Below are positions 23,490 to 35,857 of a stretch of DNA of 64,000 nucleotides, piece after piece. The stretch comes from Nymphaea colorata (Eukaryota > Streptophyta > Magnoliopsida > Nymphaeales > Nymphaeaceae): contig NC_045148.1 in assembly GCF_008831285.2 (NCBI RefSeq), positions 13,742,802 to 13,806,801 on the forward strand, read 5' to 3'. Every line of letters starts with the position of its first letter. Position 1 is the stretch's first letter. Under the pieces are notes generated by a model, which was not told the DNA's origin, searched no databases, and was given only the letters and a program-made list of their open reading frames with translations. The position numbers and the translations under genes are program-made.

Positions 23490-25247
23490 ATGGCTGCAAG
23501 GGTAAAGGATGTGGCAGCTGCAAGGAAAGGCGACGCAGCTTCTGCTAGTGCCTCTAGCCCTTCGGGCAAGGCCAGGAGCAATCCAGAGCCCACATCACAA
23601 AGTGGTACTGTTGATTCGGAGCTGGTGGATCCTATCACAGGGAAGCCTCTCCCTCACTACCTGAGGCCCACCATCAGCTCTTGCCATGATATCTGCAAGT
23701 ATGGCAAGAGGCGAGCCGCCGCGGAGCGACGGGAGCAAGAGAAAACTATACGGCGCTTACCGAGCATAAAGTCAGTATCAACATCGCCATCTTCAAAACC
23801 ATCAGCTGCTGCCCACAGAAGAAGCTCTTCGACGTCGACGAGCCCAAAGGACAGTACCGGCAAGGCTGTGGCAACTCCCTTCACTAGGACTGTGTCCTTC
23901 GGCAGAACTACGACCCCCAGAACCTCGCGACCGCGAGAGAGGCAGCCAATTTCCGCCATCTCCATTGTTACCACCAATGTCACTGCCACCACCACAACCA
24001 CCAAGAAGCAGGAAACAGCAAAGCCGAACAAGAATGCCAATTCTTCTTCTTCTGACAGTACTGTTGCTAACACGGTGACCAAGGTCTCTGAATCATCAAG
24101 AGATCATGAGGTGGAGAAAATTGAAGAGAAGACCATGATACTAGAGGAATGCGATGGCTCACAAGAGGAGAAGCTAGAGCACGCGGTACCTTTGGAAGCC
24201 CTTGGCAGCATTCCGTCTAGTGAAGAGGAAAGCACCCCCGCCGCCGTTATCACCATCACCACCGCCGACGACGCTACCTTCATAATTTCTCCTTCCATGG
24301 ACGAACCCGAGACTGCAGAACAAAAGGTGGCAATGCCCACAGAGGAGCAAACAGAGGAGCCAGAAATCTGCACCATCGGCATTCTAACTCCCCAGCTGTC
24401 CGTACAAGAAGGGCTCCCCGGCATAGACGAGTTGCAGGATGAAGATGTCGGAGAATCTGCAATAAACAACCAAGTAGATGATGATGCAGATGCAGAAGAA
24501 AATGCAGCTGGTGCTAAGAACGTCGACGACGTTGGAGAAATCCAGGGAGAGGAAAAAGAAGAAAATGTAGAAGATCAGAAAGACGGTGAAGAGGAGAAAG
24601 AGAAGAAACAAGAGGAAGAAGAAATAGAAGAGAAGGAAGAGAATGACTCCTCTTATGATGAATATTCTGACAATCTTGACAGTGAGAACGACGACGATAG
24701 TGAGGAAGAAGGAGAAGAAGAACTGAAAGATGGAAAACAAGCAACCAAAAGAGAGAAGACACCCAGAGGACAGGGAGAAGAAGGGCAAGAGGACACACCA
24801 AAGAAGCTCAGATTCCGTCGAGGAACCGTCCTATCGCGGGGAGCCGAAGAATGCGAGGACAAGCCAAAGAAGTTGCGATTCCGGCGGGGGCGAGTCATCG
24901 ACGAGGAAGATAGTAAGGCACATAGCAGGAGAAGGAGGTTTAAACAAAGAGGAGAGGCAATGGACATGGATGGTGCTGCCAACGTTACAACAGCAGGATC
25001 AGGGAAGGCGGTGCTAAAGGCCAACGGAGGTCAGGAGAAGAAAGATGGTGCAGTGGTGTTCAATCAGGTGATTGAGGAGACAGCCAGCAAGCTGGTTGAG
25101 TCCAGAAAGAGCAAGGTAAGGGCCCTAGTTGGTGCATTTGAGACTGTTATCTCCATACATGAGACCGATGCTCAGAACAGCCAGGGCCATGCCCATGCTC
25201 ATCCTGCTGCTTCTGCCAAGGAAGAGGAAATCTCCCATGGTCAGTAA
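23490..25247 (+). CDS. Plant calmodulin-binding protein (PF07839 C-terminal domain)
   Basis: An intronless 585-residue frame. The N-terminus has the family block LPHYLRPTISSCHDICKYGK (residues 54-73), followed by a basic Ser/Thr-rich stretch. Residues about 210-430 are strongly acidic (Glu/Asp runs), low complexity and probably disordered. Two KKLRFRRG repeats follow (about 437-444 and 459-466), then a basic RRRRF patch. The terminal VIEETASKLVESRK/ALVGAFETVIS segment (about 526-554) is the predicted amphipathic calmodulin-binding helix of this plant family. Related proteins bind calmodulin in a calcium-dependent way and have been linked to stress and defence signalling; the partner here is not known. 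The start ATG begins a conserved N-terminus with no upstream in-frame alternative of merit. Confidence 0.92.
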   Translation: MAARVKDVAAARKGDAASASASSPSGKARSNPEPTSQSGTVDSELVDPITGKPLPHYLRPTISSCHDICKYGKRRAAAERREQEKTIRRLPSIKSVSTSPSSKPSAAAHRRSSSTSTSPKDSTGKAVATPFTRTVSFGRTTTPRTSRPRERQPISAISIVTTNVTATTTTTKKQETAKPNKNANSSSSDSTVANTVTKVSESSRDHEVEKIEEKTMILEECDGSQEEKLEHAVPLEALGSIPSSEEESTPAAVITITTADDATFIISPSMDEPETAEQKVAMPTEEQTEEPEICTIGILTPQLSVQEGLPGIDELQDEDVGESAINNQVDDDADAEENAAGAKNVDDVGEIQGEEKEENVEDQKDGEEEKEKKQEEEEIEEKEENDSSYDEYSDNLDSENDDDSEEEGEEELKDGKQATKREKTPRGQGEEGQEDTPKKLRFRRGTVLSRGAEECEDKPKKLRFRRGRVIDEEDSKAHSRRRRFKQRGEAMDMDGAANVTTAGSGKAVLKANGGQEKKDGAVVFNQVIEETASKLVESRKSKVRALVGAFETVISIHETDAQNSQGHAHAHPAASAKEEEISHGQ

Positions 25248-28200
25248 CAAAAATTGCTAAAAAAAATTATCTGTTCAAAAAGGGGAAAAAAAAAAAAGAA
25301 CGAAATCGGGCTTTCAAAGAAATGGCGTTATAATAATGTTAAATGGAAGTCCTGACGCCCAATTTCCATTCATGTGCACATAGAGGCTACAGAAGGTTTG
25401 AGGAAAACGGAAAAGAAGAGACTGTGCTTGTGATTTATGTGCTTAGGCTGTAGAATTATTGTATTTTACGTAAATGTTAAACTGTTGGTATTGATGTTAT
25501 GCGTGGTACGTGAGAAAATGGAACTCTTAATTTGTACGCACCTACGTGTATGTAAGGTTATTGTCAGTTGTTCTCTTTTTTCCGGTTGAATTTCCGTATT
25601 GTGGAAGTGTTGGTTTCTACGTGCCGAGGAGTGTGTATGCATGGCAGCACATACATATATACTCCGTCTCCGTGTGCTTCAGGAAGATAGTTTTTTAGAA
25701 ATTGGACCTTCGAAGTCTTGTTTTTCAAAACGCAAATGCACACATCCCGTGCATTCTGATTGAACAATAGCTGTGATAGCTTCCTTTTCTGAAGAGGGTG
25801 AAAATGGAGGATCATATTCCGTCAAACCCGTGGTTACACATCCTTCAGTTCAGGGTTCAGGTGAAAACAGTGGGGATCTCAAGATGTCTGGTTACCCTAT
25901 GACATAATGATCAAACATTCTTGCAAGTAACAACGATATCAGATTTAAGTTAGATCACGAAAGTCACTCCCAATCACTGTTAATTTTACACAATATATTT
26001 AGACTAAAACATGTGGAAAGTGAACCAGTCGATGGGCCGCTTGGATATCCAAGCAACAACGTATTCTCAAACCAAACCTGGATTGGCATATTCTAATCAT
26101 CCAATTAGATGCAAAAGAAGATAGGTGTCACTGCTTGTTACAGAATCATCCCCTGCTAGTGGTGCATAATCGGATCAGGAAGGTACATATACCTGAGCGA
26201 TCTTACTGCCATTTGTAGGAGTAGGGTTGATTTCTCTCAGAACTAAGACGTCTACAAGAGGGTTCAGTTTTGAGTTTATTCTATACTTTGTTTGGGAAAA
26301 CTGCATTAAAGACAAAAAAATCGTGACCCATCAACAGGCTCCATCACCTATTATGCATTCGCTTCCTCTTATCCATGTGCATGTCAAGAACAAATTAAAG
26401 AACAAGTCAAAGGCAAAAAAGAATAGTTGAATGGACAGATTCGTAGGCCATGTTCTAGGTACAAACGGTACTTAGAGGTCATTTGATTGTTGTTTATTGG
26501 GATAGTACACACAAGACGTTCTGTCCATCACTCTACTGTCATGTTCTCATGGACAATGATGTTTCTTGTCCGTAGTTTGATGATTTTAAGAACAAAACAC
26601 TACGTTCCTCTTGTTTGACGTTTGTTTCGCATATGTCTGTTTTGTCTGTTCTGTTTTGCGTTTGTTTTTGTTTTGTTCGATCTGTCCGTTCTTTAAATGT
26701 TTGTTTCTTCTAGCATAGAAACTTTTTGAAGTTGAAGTGGGAACTTTTTGTTTTCCTGGTTTTGAGAAAAATAACTTTTCCAAATCTGAGAAAACCACAG
26801 TTTGATAGGAAAATTTCCGCCCCTTTGAACACGCTCTTTTTCCATTTTCACCATCAAGAACAATTTGAGTCAAAAGCAAAAGACCAACCATGGAATAAAT
26901 GATCAGCAAATCAATTTCATTGCTCCAACAGGAAAAGGGCGAAAGGGAGCAAAATTCCAGTAGGAAAAAAAAAAGAAAGAACAGACAAATGTGACATTTC
27001 ATAACAAACAAAGGCATCCATTCATTCTGTCCGGAGATTGGCTTAAGCCTTAAGGCCTTTATGTTAAAGAAAATAAGGTCATGAATCCAACACCAAGTGG
27101 CTAGAGTATTTCATAAAACGATCTATTTTTTAAAGCAGATTCATAAAGCAGTGGCAGTGTGTTACTGTGGAATGCCAACGGCCCCATAAGAACAACAGAC
27201 AAGAGAACACGATGGATAACATCCAAATCTATACTGTGTTTTATGGTAAACCATGGAATAATTCTTTGGTTAGGGCTAGCTTGTTTCAAGTTACAAAAAC
27301 TTTAATTAGGTACTATTACTTTAGATGCTTCTCTTTGAGTAATCTAAGACAAGAACTAACTTACGTGCCTCAGTTTCAAGACAATATATGAAACGGTTAA
27401 ACGGAAGGATTTGATTCTCTATCTTAAATATTCTTGCCTTGGCTTCGTTCACAATTTGACGGATCAAGATATAAGTATGTAGCAGCAGACTTTACCCTTT
27501 CTACCATTTGGGGTCGGATTCAAATTTCAGATCTGCTACACGACGACAATTAAAGACATTGGATGGAACCCAAAGGCGCCGGAATAGAGGGCAGGGCCCT
27601 AGACGTCATGTCGGCAAAATATAGTCCAAATCATTGTGCAAGGCAAGTACACCAAACGAGCTTTGTTTGCTTCTCCAAGAACGTTTTCGCTTGAGTTTCT
27701 CTTCCAACTTGTGCTAAATTAAAAGAGACCCAAATTGAGACTTTCATGGCCTCAAAGTCGAAGCTCAACGCCCGAAACCTTTTGTACTTCAATCTCTCAA
27801 CTCTTTAATACTACTGATGTGGGTTGTGGGTTTAGGCAGTAGTGGAGGCAGAATTTTTTTTTTTTTTTTTTTCTCTAAGTGGGTCAACTACAATTTTCAT
27901 GCAGGCTTCTTTTTTTTTTTGAGTTGTTACATAGTAAAATAGTAAAATTTTATTTTTCAAAAAGTTAGAAGGGGTTGGGCAGGGGGGAGTGTTTGGTTGC
28001 AAGTATATTACGTTTGTGGAGTGAAATGTTTTACATACATTCGCGGAGAATTGCATTTCATAAGATATAAACTGTTCCCGTTCCCGAAGGCCCTTTTATA
28101 TATGAATTTGGAGTCAAATCTGAATACGTTTAAAGCGTTACAGACGCTCATGGATGCAGAAAGAAAGAGCTTTTGCGACCATACCAAGTCCAGTTCCGGG

Positions 28201-28537
28201 TCCAATTAAGGCAGTAGATGGATCCAAAGACGCTATTATTCCAATTAAAGCTCTTTACGCGGGCTCCACACATCTAGCAGGTTCCAATAATAGCCGGGGC
28301 CCACCCGCTTTACTTTCTAAACGCACTGGGTCCCGCCTCTACGCATCAAACGTGTACGGCCAAGTCCGGTGCTCCAGAGGCAAACAGTGCCGGTTACAGT
28401 TTCAAAACTTAGGGCGTCTTTGAATGGTGGGAAAGATCAAAATCCTTCCTGATTTACAGACCTCGTTCAAACAGTGGACACCATGAGACAGACCATCCGA
28501 TACACCATATCCACCCCATTCAAACAACGGATACCAT

Positions 28538-28538
<1 letters not shown>
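25248..28538. other. Intergenic, no supported gene
   Basis: The first ~300 bases are likely the 3' UTR of the calmodulin-binding gene. The remainder is AT-rich with T- and A-runs (for example 27857-27872). No frame shows motifs or splice context. Confidence 0.5.

Positions 28539-28577
<39 letters not shown>
28539..28577. repeat. Compound (AT)n(GT)n microsatellite
   Basis: Ten AT repeats followed by about nine GT repeats, read directly. Confidence 0.95.
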
Positions 28578-30451
28578 ACAACAAAAGGAAGGCTGATAAA
28601 CTAATGAATAGAGTAGAGTTGGTGCAGCTAGTATGATTCATAAATGGATACCAAACAAACATTAGCGTCAGATATATATGCAAATCTAATCTACCTAAGA
28701 CAAAAGAACAAAAAAGGAAAGAAACTGCAGCAATTGTATACTTCATAAACTAATGAAGCCAATCAGTAATCACACCCCGGGTCCGTTCATTTACGTGTTT
28801 GGCGGGCAAGTTAGAAGAATATAGCGCCTTTTCTCAATGCAAACATGAAAAAAGTTTCGGATCTTAAATGAGCCCTTAAATACGTATCGTATCAAACTGT
28901 TAGATAGATCCTTAAATCATTAAAACTTCAGTAAACAACGTCTCCATCAATTAATATTCAACATATGCATCAGATTCGTGGATCTAGAGTCCTGATTTCA
29001 AACATGCCCTAGTACGTCTTTGAGATATTAAAGAAACAGACCAGGCCGTATTCATATAACCAATGAACCATGGCCGTCCCCTGCCAAGAAAGCCAAAACC
29101 ATCAGAAAAGTAATAATACAGCGAGAAAGAAAGCCAGATGGGTCATGTCTTGTACCAATTAAAGCGCCGAACATTATGATAAGAAAGAATCGGAACTGAC
29201 AGTAGGAAAAAAGTGCATGTTCACATTAGATAGCAAAAGCTTCGACAGCAAGCGGAACGCCAACTGAAGCACAGGTTACTCCACCGTTTTGTTATACTTC
29301 AAGTGTTGGGTATGTATGGACAGGATACAATCGCCCACACAATCGAATCTTAGCATCGATTAGAACAATTCTGATTTGCCGACAATGCCCCTTTTCTTGT
29401 CGACATCGATTTATGGCGCGGATCCGAATAACTGGCAAAGGTGATCCGAATGCTGATTATAATCAAACGGTCTAATGCTCAACTCAACTCAGTTTTTGAC
29501 AGAAACAAATTAATCTCAACGCAAACTGGTGAGAACTTAAAATATTATAAGGACGGTGGTTGAGAGGATCCGTCTTCCTCAGCCATAAGGATTGCATGAA
29601 AGCAAAATCACATTCTTTACATTATAAATTCAGATTTTTTTTCTCAAAATTTGAACCGGACATAGCTAGATGTTCTACAAGATATCATATCACCAACCAT
29701 ACACATTGCCAAATGGATCCTGGGAATCTAATAATGTCTCTTAATTATCGAAACAGGAAACTGACTGTACCCACAGGCCACAGGAGCAGAATATGCCAAA
29801 ATTAATCAGGTAAGGCCAGGCCCATCGGCCACCTAATTGGACACTGAGAAAGGTAATTTCTTCGTGATGCAAGGCAGCTAGCTGCCTGGCTGTTGAGAGC
29901 TCCAATTGGGTTCTATTCAAATCTTTCAAATAGAAGTAACATTAGGAGATTAATGCTCGGGGAGGCATGTGATCTCTCGGCATAATTAATCTATGCAAGT
30001 TTTCAGGCTATGAAGGAAGAGCACCGCAATTTATGACAGCTACTTGGAGACCCATCATGTTCCATTCATCCGCCTTTCGTCCCCTTTAAGTGGGCAAAGC
30101 CAGCTTCTTGACAACATTTCAAGTAGGGCCTACATACCCTAACTTTCTTTTTTCCTTGTCTCCTTTTAATGTTTCGCAGTGGAGCCCAGAATGAAATGTA
30201 ATATCGCATGGTCGTTCATGCATAAGGGATTTGATTGTTTATATTTACAGTGGTTCAAATCTTCCAGGTGCCGGATGTTACCGTCAACAATTAAAAGTAT
30301 GTTGCTGAAAAAAAGTCGCCGTAGGAACATCAGCAATGACTATGATGCAACAACGGTGCCTTTGGCAGCGATTTTTTTGTTGTTTTCATCGATGGATTTT
30401 TATGTTTTCACCATCCTATTCTGCATCCGGCATATTTGAATTCTCCTTTTG

Positions 30452-30488
<37 letters not shown>

Positions 30489-31288
30489 TGAGTGAGAGCC
30501 ATTTGTGGCATAGGCTCTCATACGAAAGCAAAGAAAAAAAAAAGTTAGCAAGACATTTTGCTTGATCTAAGCCACTCAATGTATGTGTCTGTGTGCGTGT
30601 TTGAATCTCCATTGCCTAAGAACGTGCATCGGTTTGCAACAAATATTATGCCAAACGAAATTTTTTTCACATTTTAATGACATTGAAAAATTCCCAACTT
30701 ACTACATATATTTGGTAAGCCCTATTGTTCTACATACCTTCGGTAAGCGACCAGGCATAGAGTGGTTTAGATCAATCAAAATACAATACGTAACCACAAT
30801 ATTTGTGCTGATCATGAACCCTAAACTGCCACGGCGCGGCTAGAAAAGGTGCTTATAAAGAGGAGCCTTTCTCAATGTGCTCAGCACGAGCACACACCAC
30901 GCGCTTGTAGGCGACCCATGTGAGTGTCTGCACTCATTTATCATGAGCGTCTTTGCGGCACAGTTTTCAAGATCAACACTCAGATGAAGATCGAAAATCT
31001 GGACACAAGTTAGCGGGATTAACTTCGCCGACAACAATACTGTTAGTTGTGATGTATAGGAAGGATAATTTATTAACTTCTTAAAAGTAATGTATAAGAA
31101 AATGCGTACGCCATGAGACCAAATATCATGTGGCGTCAATTACAATGAATTAATTTTTAAATGCTACGATAAAAACGAGTCATGAGATTACCAACACTTT
31201 GCTGCTATTTAAAATGAATTTACCAACATAAATCAGATGGTTCTTTCTTTTAACTTTTCAGATAAAAAAAAAAATCCATTTTCGATTA
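28578..31288. other. Intergenic, no supported gene
   Basis: Unique-looking AT-rich spacer with a second compound microsatellite at 30452-30488. Short frames only. Confidence 0.5.
30452..30488. repeat. Compound (TA)n(GT)n microsatellite
   Basis: A second AT-to-GT compound repeat, with the same layout as the one at 28539-28577 but different flanks. Confidence 0.95.
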
Positions 31289-31582
31289 GTGGAGTTCAAT
31301 GGCATCATGCTGATGTTAGATGGACATGATCATTGGCTCCATGTCCGGACGGAATTACAACCTACTGGGGAGCCCAAAGTTCGTCGTCCGGATCCATCTC
31401 AAAAGGAGGCCGAGGTCCCTATCCAGGATGCATCCAACAATAATTTAACTGCTTATGTGAAAGTGATGCGACCTACAACACTGCATATGGTTGATCCTCC
31501 TAAGTATATAATTGAGAGGGTTCAACAGTTCTTAAGCATTTTATATCAGATCCGTGATGAGGAACATCACCTTCAGTTATAA
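31289..31582 (+). CDS. Orphan ORF of 97 codons, unknown
   Basis: A 97-residue hydrophilic frame from ATG to TAA, without recognised motifs, signal peptide or membrane segment. Its mixed amino-acid composition (balanced charge, no simple repeats, segments such as YIIERVQQFLSIL) looks more protein-like than neighbouring frames. A T-rich tract ending TTTTCAG at about 31261 could be a splice acceptor, so it may be the last exon of a decayed gene. No upstream exon was found. It could equally be chance. Confidence 0.25.
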   Translation: MEFNGIMLMLDGHDHWLHVRTELQPTGEPKVRRPDPSQKEAEVPIQDASNNNLTAYVKVMRPTTLHMVDPPKYIIERVQQFLSILYQIRDEEHHLQL

Positions 31583-33835
31583 TTTACTGTCATCGTCATC
31601 ATTGTCACCTTTCATAGAAGATCTGCATACGTTGGATTCAGTGTTGTTAAATCCGCCTGAGAATTAAATCTTGCTGGCTAATCCTTTTAAAAAACTGGCT
31701 TTAGTGAACAGCATGATCGGATGATCAAAATCAATGCCTTGCATGAACAATCATTTCTGGCGATTAGACTTTTTGAGTTCCCAAGAAAAAGTCTTTAAAT
31801 CCACGGCCCTGGTGATCGCGTTTGTTGGACTGGAAATCGCGCTCCCTTTCGTATTTGTTCTTCATAATTCTAAAAACGGAAATATTTCTTGTGATTTTTT
31901 CAATTATAAAGAGTGCTAAAAGATTTTCATGAAAACATTCAAATAAGGACTAGAAGTGATTTTCCATTAACTTGAAAAATGGAGAACGTTAACTGCAACT
32001 TTCCAATTCAACATTAAAATCTGAATGTGGGTGATTTCTTTGGACGATTTTGGTACAAACCAAGTTGGTCCGACCCCGTTCCCACCCATTATGAACCACA
32101 GAAGAGATCACCCGTAGTTAAGTCTCCCCTGTTCGGGCGGGGGTTGAACAGAAACCGTGTTAGCTGCAGAAGTGAAGAATCTATACGTCGTTGATCATAT
32201 GAAATTTTGTGAAATGATTTAATTTAACGAAGAAGTGGAGGTAGATGTTGATGATCGCGAGACTTGTGCAATTATGCGGGATGAAGGAGGGAGAGACAGG
32301 TGGGGCAGGTCTTTGGAAAATGTGAGGAACGGGTGAATAAATGGAGCCCAAGAAATTGAATGTTGTCAACATCGGGGAGGGAAAGCACAGTAGGGCGGAG
32401 GGACGGTGCCTTCAGTTTCCTTGGTGGGGAAAGGAGGAGGCACATGCCATGCAGTGCCCTTCTGCACACACCATCATGTGAGGCCTCTGACAAACAGCTC
32501 CTCCTCTCCATCCACACCCCAGTCAAATCTACTCCAGTGAAAACGCAGAGACAGCGAGGGAGAGAAAGGCTGAGCCCTTTTCTATTATTACACCAAGGAG
32601 AAAGGACAGAGTTGCGTTCAGGAAAAAGACGAACCAGCTCCTCCCCTTCCCTAAATTATGGGCACCCTTTTATTTATCACTAAAAGGAGAGAGCGAGAGA
32701 GATAGAGACAAATTATTATTATAGTTCATTGTTCATGAAGCCGGCAATCCCTGGAAAACAAACCTCCCAACAAGCCTTTCGAGTGTATTTACGTGAAAGA
32801 GAAATTTAAGGCAAGCGATAGACAGACTTGCGTTCAGAAAAAGACGAACAGGCTCCCCACCTCGCCTAAAGATAGGCACCATTTTAACTTTTTCTTCGGG
32901 GAAAGAGAGAGGGAGAGGGAGAACAAACTGGATGATTATTATAGTTCACTGTTCATGAAGCCAGCAATCCCTGAAAGCAATGAAATTTCAAAATCAACTA
33001 AATGCGATGGAGTTCATGAACTCGGGGACGGAGTAAGTGCAGTTGAAACCCAGAGCTGACAAGTATGAACCGAAACGCCAGCTGGAAAGGATGTGGCTGG
33101 GAAGGAAACAAAGGAAGTTACACGAAAAGGGGAATCTTGGCACTAGAAGCCACGGAAATTTGATGAAATGATCAGATCAGGGGCGCCTTGCCTGCATTTT
33201 CATGTCAGAATCCGTCAAGGAGAGGCAAAAATTTCTGTCGGTTTTTGTACTGTGTTGCCACTGAACTCACTGCATCACAAGGAGCGGGCAAAATTTTCTT
33301 TCCAGCCTCTCGGTAGACACTGGCCTGATGCCATCCAAACACCCCACTTTCTAGCTTATCGTCCAGTTCGATCCTTCGCAAATCAAGATTTTGCAAGAAA
33401 AATCTTTGCGCTATTTCTCAAAACATAGAGCAGATCGTGTCGCAAATATTAAGAGAGAGAAGAAAGGAAAACTATTGACAAGGACGAACCAGAGGAGAAT
33501 AACTAATTAGTATGTTGATCAGGAGAATTGAGGTGTTCTAGTTTCCCATGATTTGGTTAAACCCCACCATTTTTCTGGATTTAAGAACCGATATTTTGCG
33601 AATGTATCGAGATACAATCATCACGAAATTCCTCAAACATCACGCCATGCGGATAAGTTTAGCCAACACGCAATCCTTGAAGATGCAACACACTTAAGAG
33701 AATATATACGTATATATTATCAACACTTGACCGTTACATATTGACAAAAAAGGAAAATACATATAATATAATAACGGAGCAAAACCGAAGCAGAACCAGG
33801 ACACGCTTCTATCTTTTCCCCTATTTTACCACACG
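31583..33835. other. Intergenic, with a local tandem duplication
   Basis: No gene is supported. The only structured feature is a two-copy repeat at 32600-32978. The rest is 3' flank of the inhibitor gene and AT-rich spacer. Confidence 0.5.
32600..32978. repeat. Two-copy ~160-bp repeat, period 216 bp
   Basis: Copies at about 32600-32757 and 32816-32978 share TTGCGTTCAG, AAAAAGACGAAC and TATTATAGTTCA (with close variants after it), and both end near GCAATCCCTG. The purine-rich centre (GAGAGAG) differs in length. There is no coding potential in either copy. Confidence 0.75.
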
Positions 33836-33917
33836 TCACGCTTCACGCGCTTCGCATACGTTTCCTATAAACCGCCCCTTGCTTCCACGGCCAGCGGAAG
33901 CAAAGACACGGCACGGC

Positions 33918-34523
33918 TCAGCGCGACGCGAGCCGGTTGATGAAGTAGAGCGCATTGCTGGTTGCGCGTGCGACATCGGTGACCCTGGAGCGGACGGCCG
34001 TCTTGATGGCGCCCTCGATGGAGCGGAAGCCGTCGAGGCACGTGTCGTCGTTGGTGAGCGCCGCGCTGACCCAAGTCTCGACGTTGGAGAGCTGCCACCG
34101 GCTCGGCGCGGAGCCGGCTGCGGTGGAACTGCGGATCTCTGCGAGGGACCGGCTGAGCTCGTCGAGAGACTGGGAGAGCTCATCAGCGCAGTCGTGGAGC
34201 GCGGCCCCTTCGCGCCCCACCGGGGGATGGTTCTTCAGGGCGTTGGTGACGAACTGGGAGGCCGAGTCGGCCTTCGCTAGGCTGGCTGAGATGGTGGCCT
34301 GGGCGAGCTCGAAGGGGGAGCCGGAGGGACTCAGGTGGCCAGAGAGCACCCGTTGGCAGTCAGCCGGGAACCGCGTCGGAGCGCAGGTGGACCGGAGGGT
34401 GCTACCGGAGCTCGGCTGCGGACTCCCCGCGGGGTGCGGATGGGGGTGGGGGTGGCCGAGCAGAGCACTCGGAGAGAAGAGGAGGAAGAAAGAGAGGAAA
34501 TAGAAGGCAGGAGGCAAAGCCAT
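33918..34523 (-). CDS. Pectin methylesterase/invertase inhibitor (PMEI) domain protein
   Basis: A single-exon 201-residue protein. A hydrophobic N-terminus (about 1-22) is a signal peptide, so it is predicted to act in the cell wall or apoplast, where PMEI-family proteins bind pectin methylesterases or acid invertases. Four cysteines fit the family disulphide pairs: Cys47-Cys56 (eight residues between) and Cys112-Cys162. The helical-bundle blocks are visible: RFPADC, ALHDCADELSQSLDEL, NVETWVSAALTNDDTCLDGF and the C-terminal SNALYFINRLA. Length and motif order match the family. Sequence alone cannot tell whether the target is pectin methylesterase or invertase. A His-Pro repeat (residues 24-31) follows the signal peptide. 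Codons are GC-rich compared with the surroundings. Confidence 0.93.
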   Translation of the reverse strand: MALPPAFYFLSFFLLFSPSALLGHPHPHPHPAGSPQPSSGSTLRSTCAPTRFPADCQRVLSGHLSPSGSPFELAQATISASLAKADSASQFVTNALKNHPPVGREGAALHDCADELSQSLDELSRSLAEIRSSTAAGSAPSRWQLSNVETWVSAALTNDDTCLDGFRSIEGAIKTAVRSRVTDVARATSNALYFINRLASR

Positions 34524-34548
34524 TGTTGGGGAGGGGAGGGAGGATCTA

Positions 34549-34569
34549 GAGAGAGAGAGAGAGAGAGAG
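34549..34569. repeat. (GA)n microsatellite in the PMEI leader
   Basis: About ten GA repeats. On the gene strand this is a CT tract between the putative TATA box and the start codon, so it lies in the presumed 5' UTR. Confidence 0.9.
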
Positions 34570-34604
34570 TGGGAGCTCAGGAGAGGGGAGGCGACGGTTC
34601 TTGC

Positions 34605-34610
34605 TTTATA
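34605..34610 (-). promoter_or_regulatory. Putative TATA box of the PMEI gene
   Basis: On the minus strand the sequence reads CCTATAAAGC, about 85 bp upstream of the ATG. A CT-rich leader follows, as is common in plant promoters. Confidence 0.6.
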
Positions 34611-35857
34611 GGAGAGGAAGACGGAGAAAGGAGTCAGCTTTCAGAAAGGAGCAGGGCAAAGAGTGTGAACGGGCAAGAAACCGTTTACATTAAGATCAAC
34701 AACACTACTCAAGTTGCTGTGAGGGTAAAGCTATGCAGGGCATCAAGGTGAGGGCGTGTCTCATGGCATGATGCGTGTTGGAAAGGAATTTTCGGTCTCC
34801 TCTTTTAAGACGGGTGTTCTTGTCCAGCCTTGCAAGGGAGACCATTGGACTATAATGACTTACCCGAACCGATTGAAAAAGCATGCTTTGATCCGTCCCG
34901 GGTCTGGTGCGTCTGCATTTCAATCTGTATCCATACATGTTTAGGTGTTGAATCCTCCGATGCATGGACAAACAATTCTCTCGAGTTCGGACACCAACCT
35001 TGTGAAGAAACATGATCCGATCGCAATTTGCTACTCCAAAATCAGACCGAGTCCCAATCTTTGTCCACGGCGATCCCTTCTCAACAATACTTGGAAGGCA
35101 GCGACTAAATATGTGGGTCCAGATCTGAAAACCTGGGTCCGGTCATCATATGTCGATTAGAATAATGACGAGCACGAAACCTCATGTAATCACCATCTAG
35201 CAAAGTCCCATGAACCCAAACTAAGAAGCAAATGGGATGGGTCTCCACCCCCTGACTCATTTTTGGCGTAAAACTAAACTTAGTTAGGCATTTACTTTCC
35301 CCACCAATGTTTTTTCCCTAAAATATGTTAGTGGGCTCGTGAATTGATAAATGGCACAAATCCGGACGTGGACCTTAGCTGTCATACAAAATCCTATTTG
35401 CATGTTTGCTTGGTGCAAGCATATGTTTGTAGGTGCAAGTATTTTTGTACTTGAGCGGTCGTCATTTCGGTGTTTGCATGCGATTTGATATCTTTGGGCC
35501 TAAAAACTTGAAATATCATGGCTGTAGATTTGGACAAAGATTTCCGGTCTTTTGCCAATAATTTGCACCTTTATTTTCGAAACCATAGCAACTCCAGATT
35601 TGAAACAAAACAGGTTTGATTTTCTCACGATCTGATCCAAGTTGAAGGTGGACAAACGTAACTATTGTGAACCGTGAAAGGAGTACTTCACATGCAGGGG
35701 GCCATGGCCCCACCCCCAGCCAACTCAAAATAAAACATTATATTTAAAAATTTTAGTTTGACCCGACCCCGCGCCTTCAGCTTGGCCCGATATCGCGCCC
35801 TCCCTGATCTCCCTCCAGTTGCAGCCCACGGAGCCACGGCCCACCTGACCTGCCGGC

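Noticed and set aside
24384..24788. Hydrophobic Phe/Leu-rich frames antisense to the calmodulin-binding gene
   Set aside because: They mirror the Glu/Asp-rich coding strand, so their hydrophobicity is an artefact.
33955..34503. 182-codon plus-strand frame over the PMEI gene
   Set aside because: It is a shadow of GC-rich coding sequence; the minus strand has the signal peptide and cysteines.
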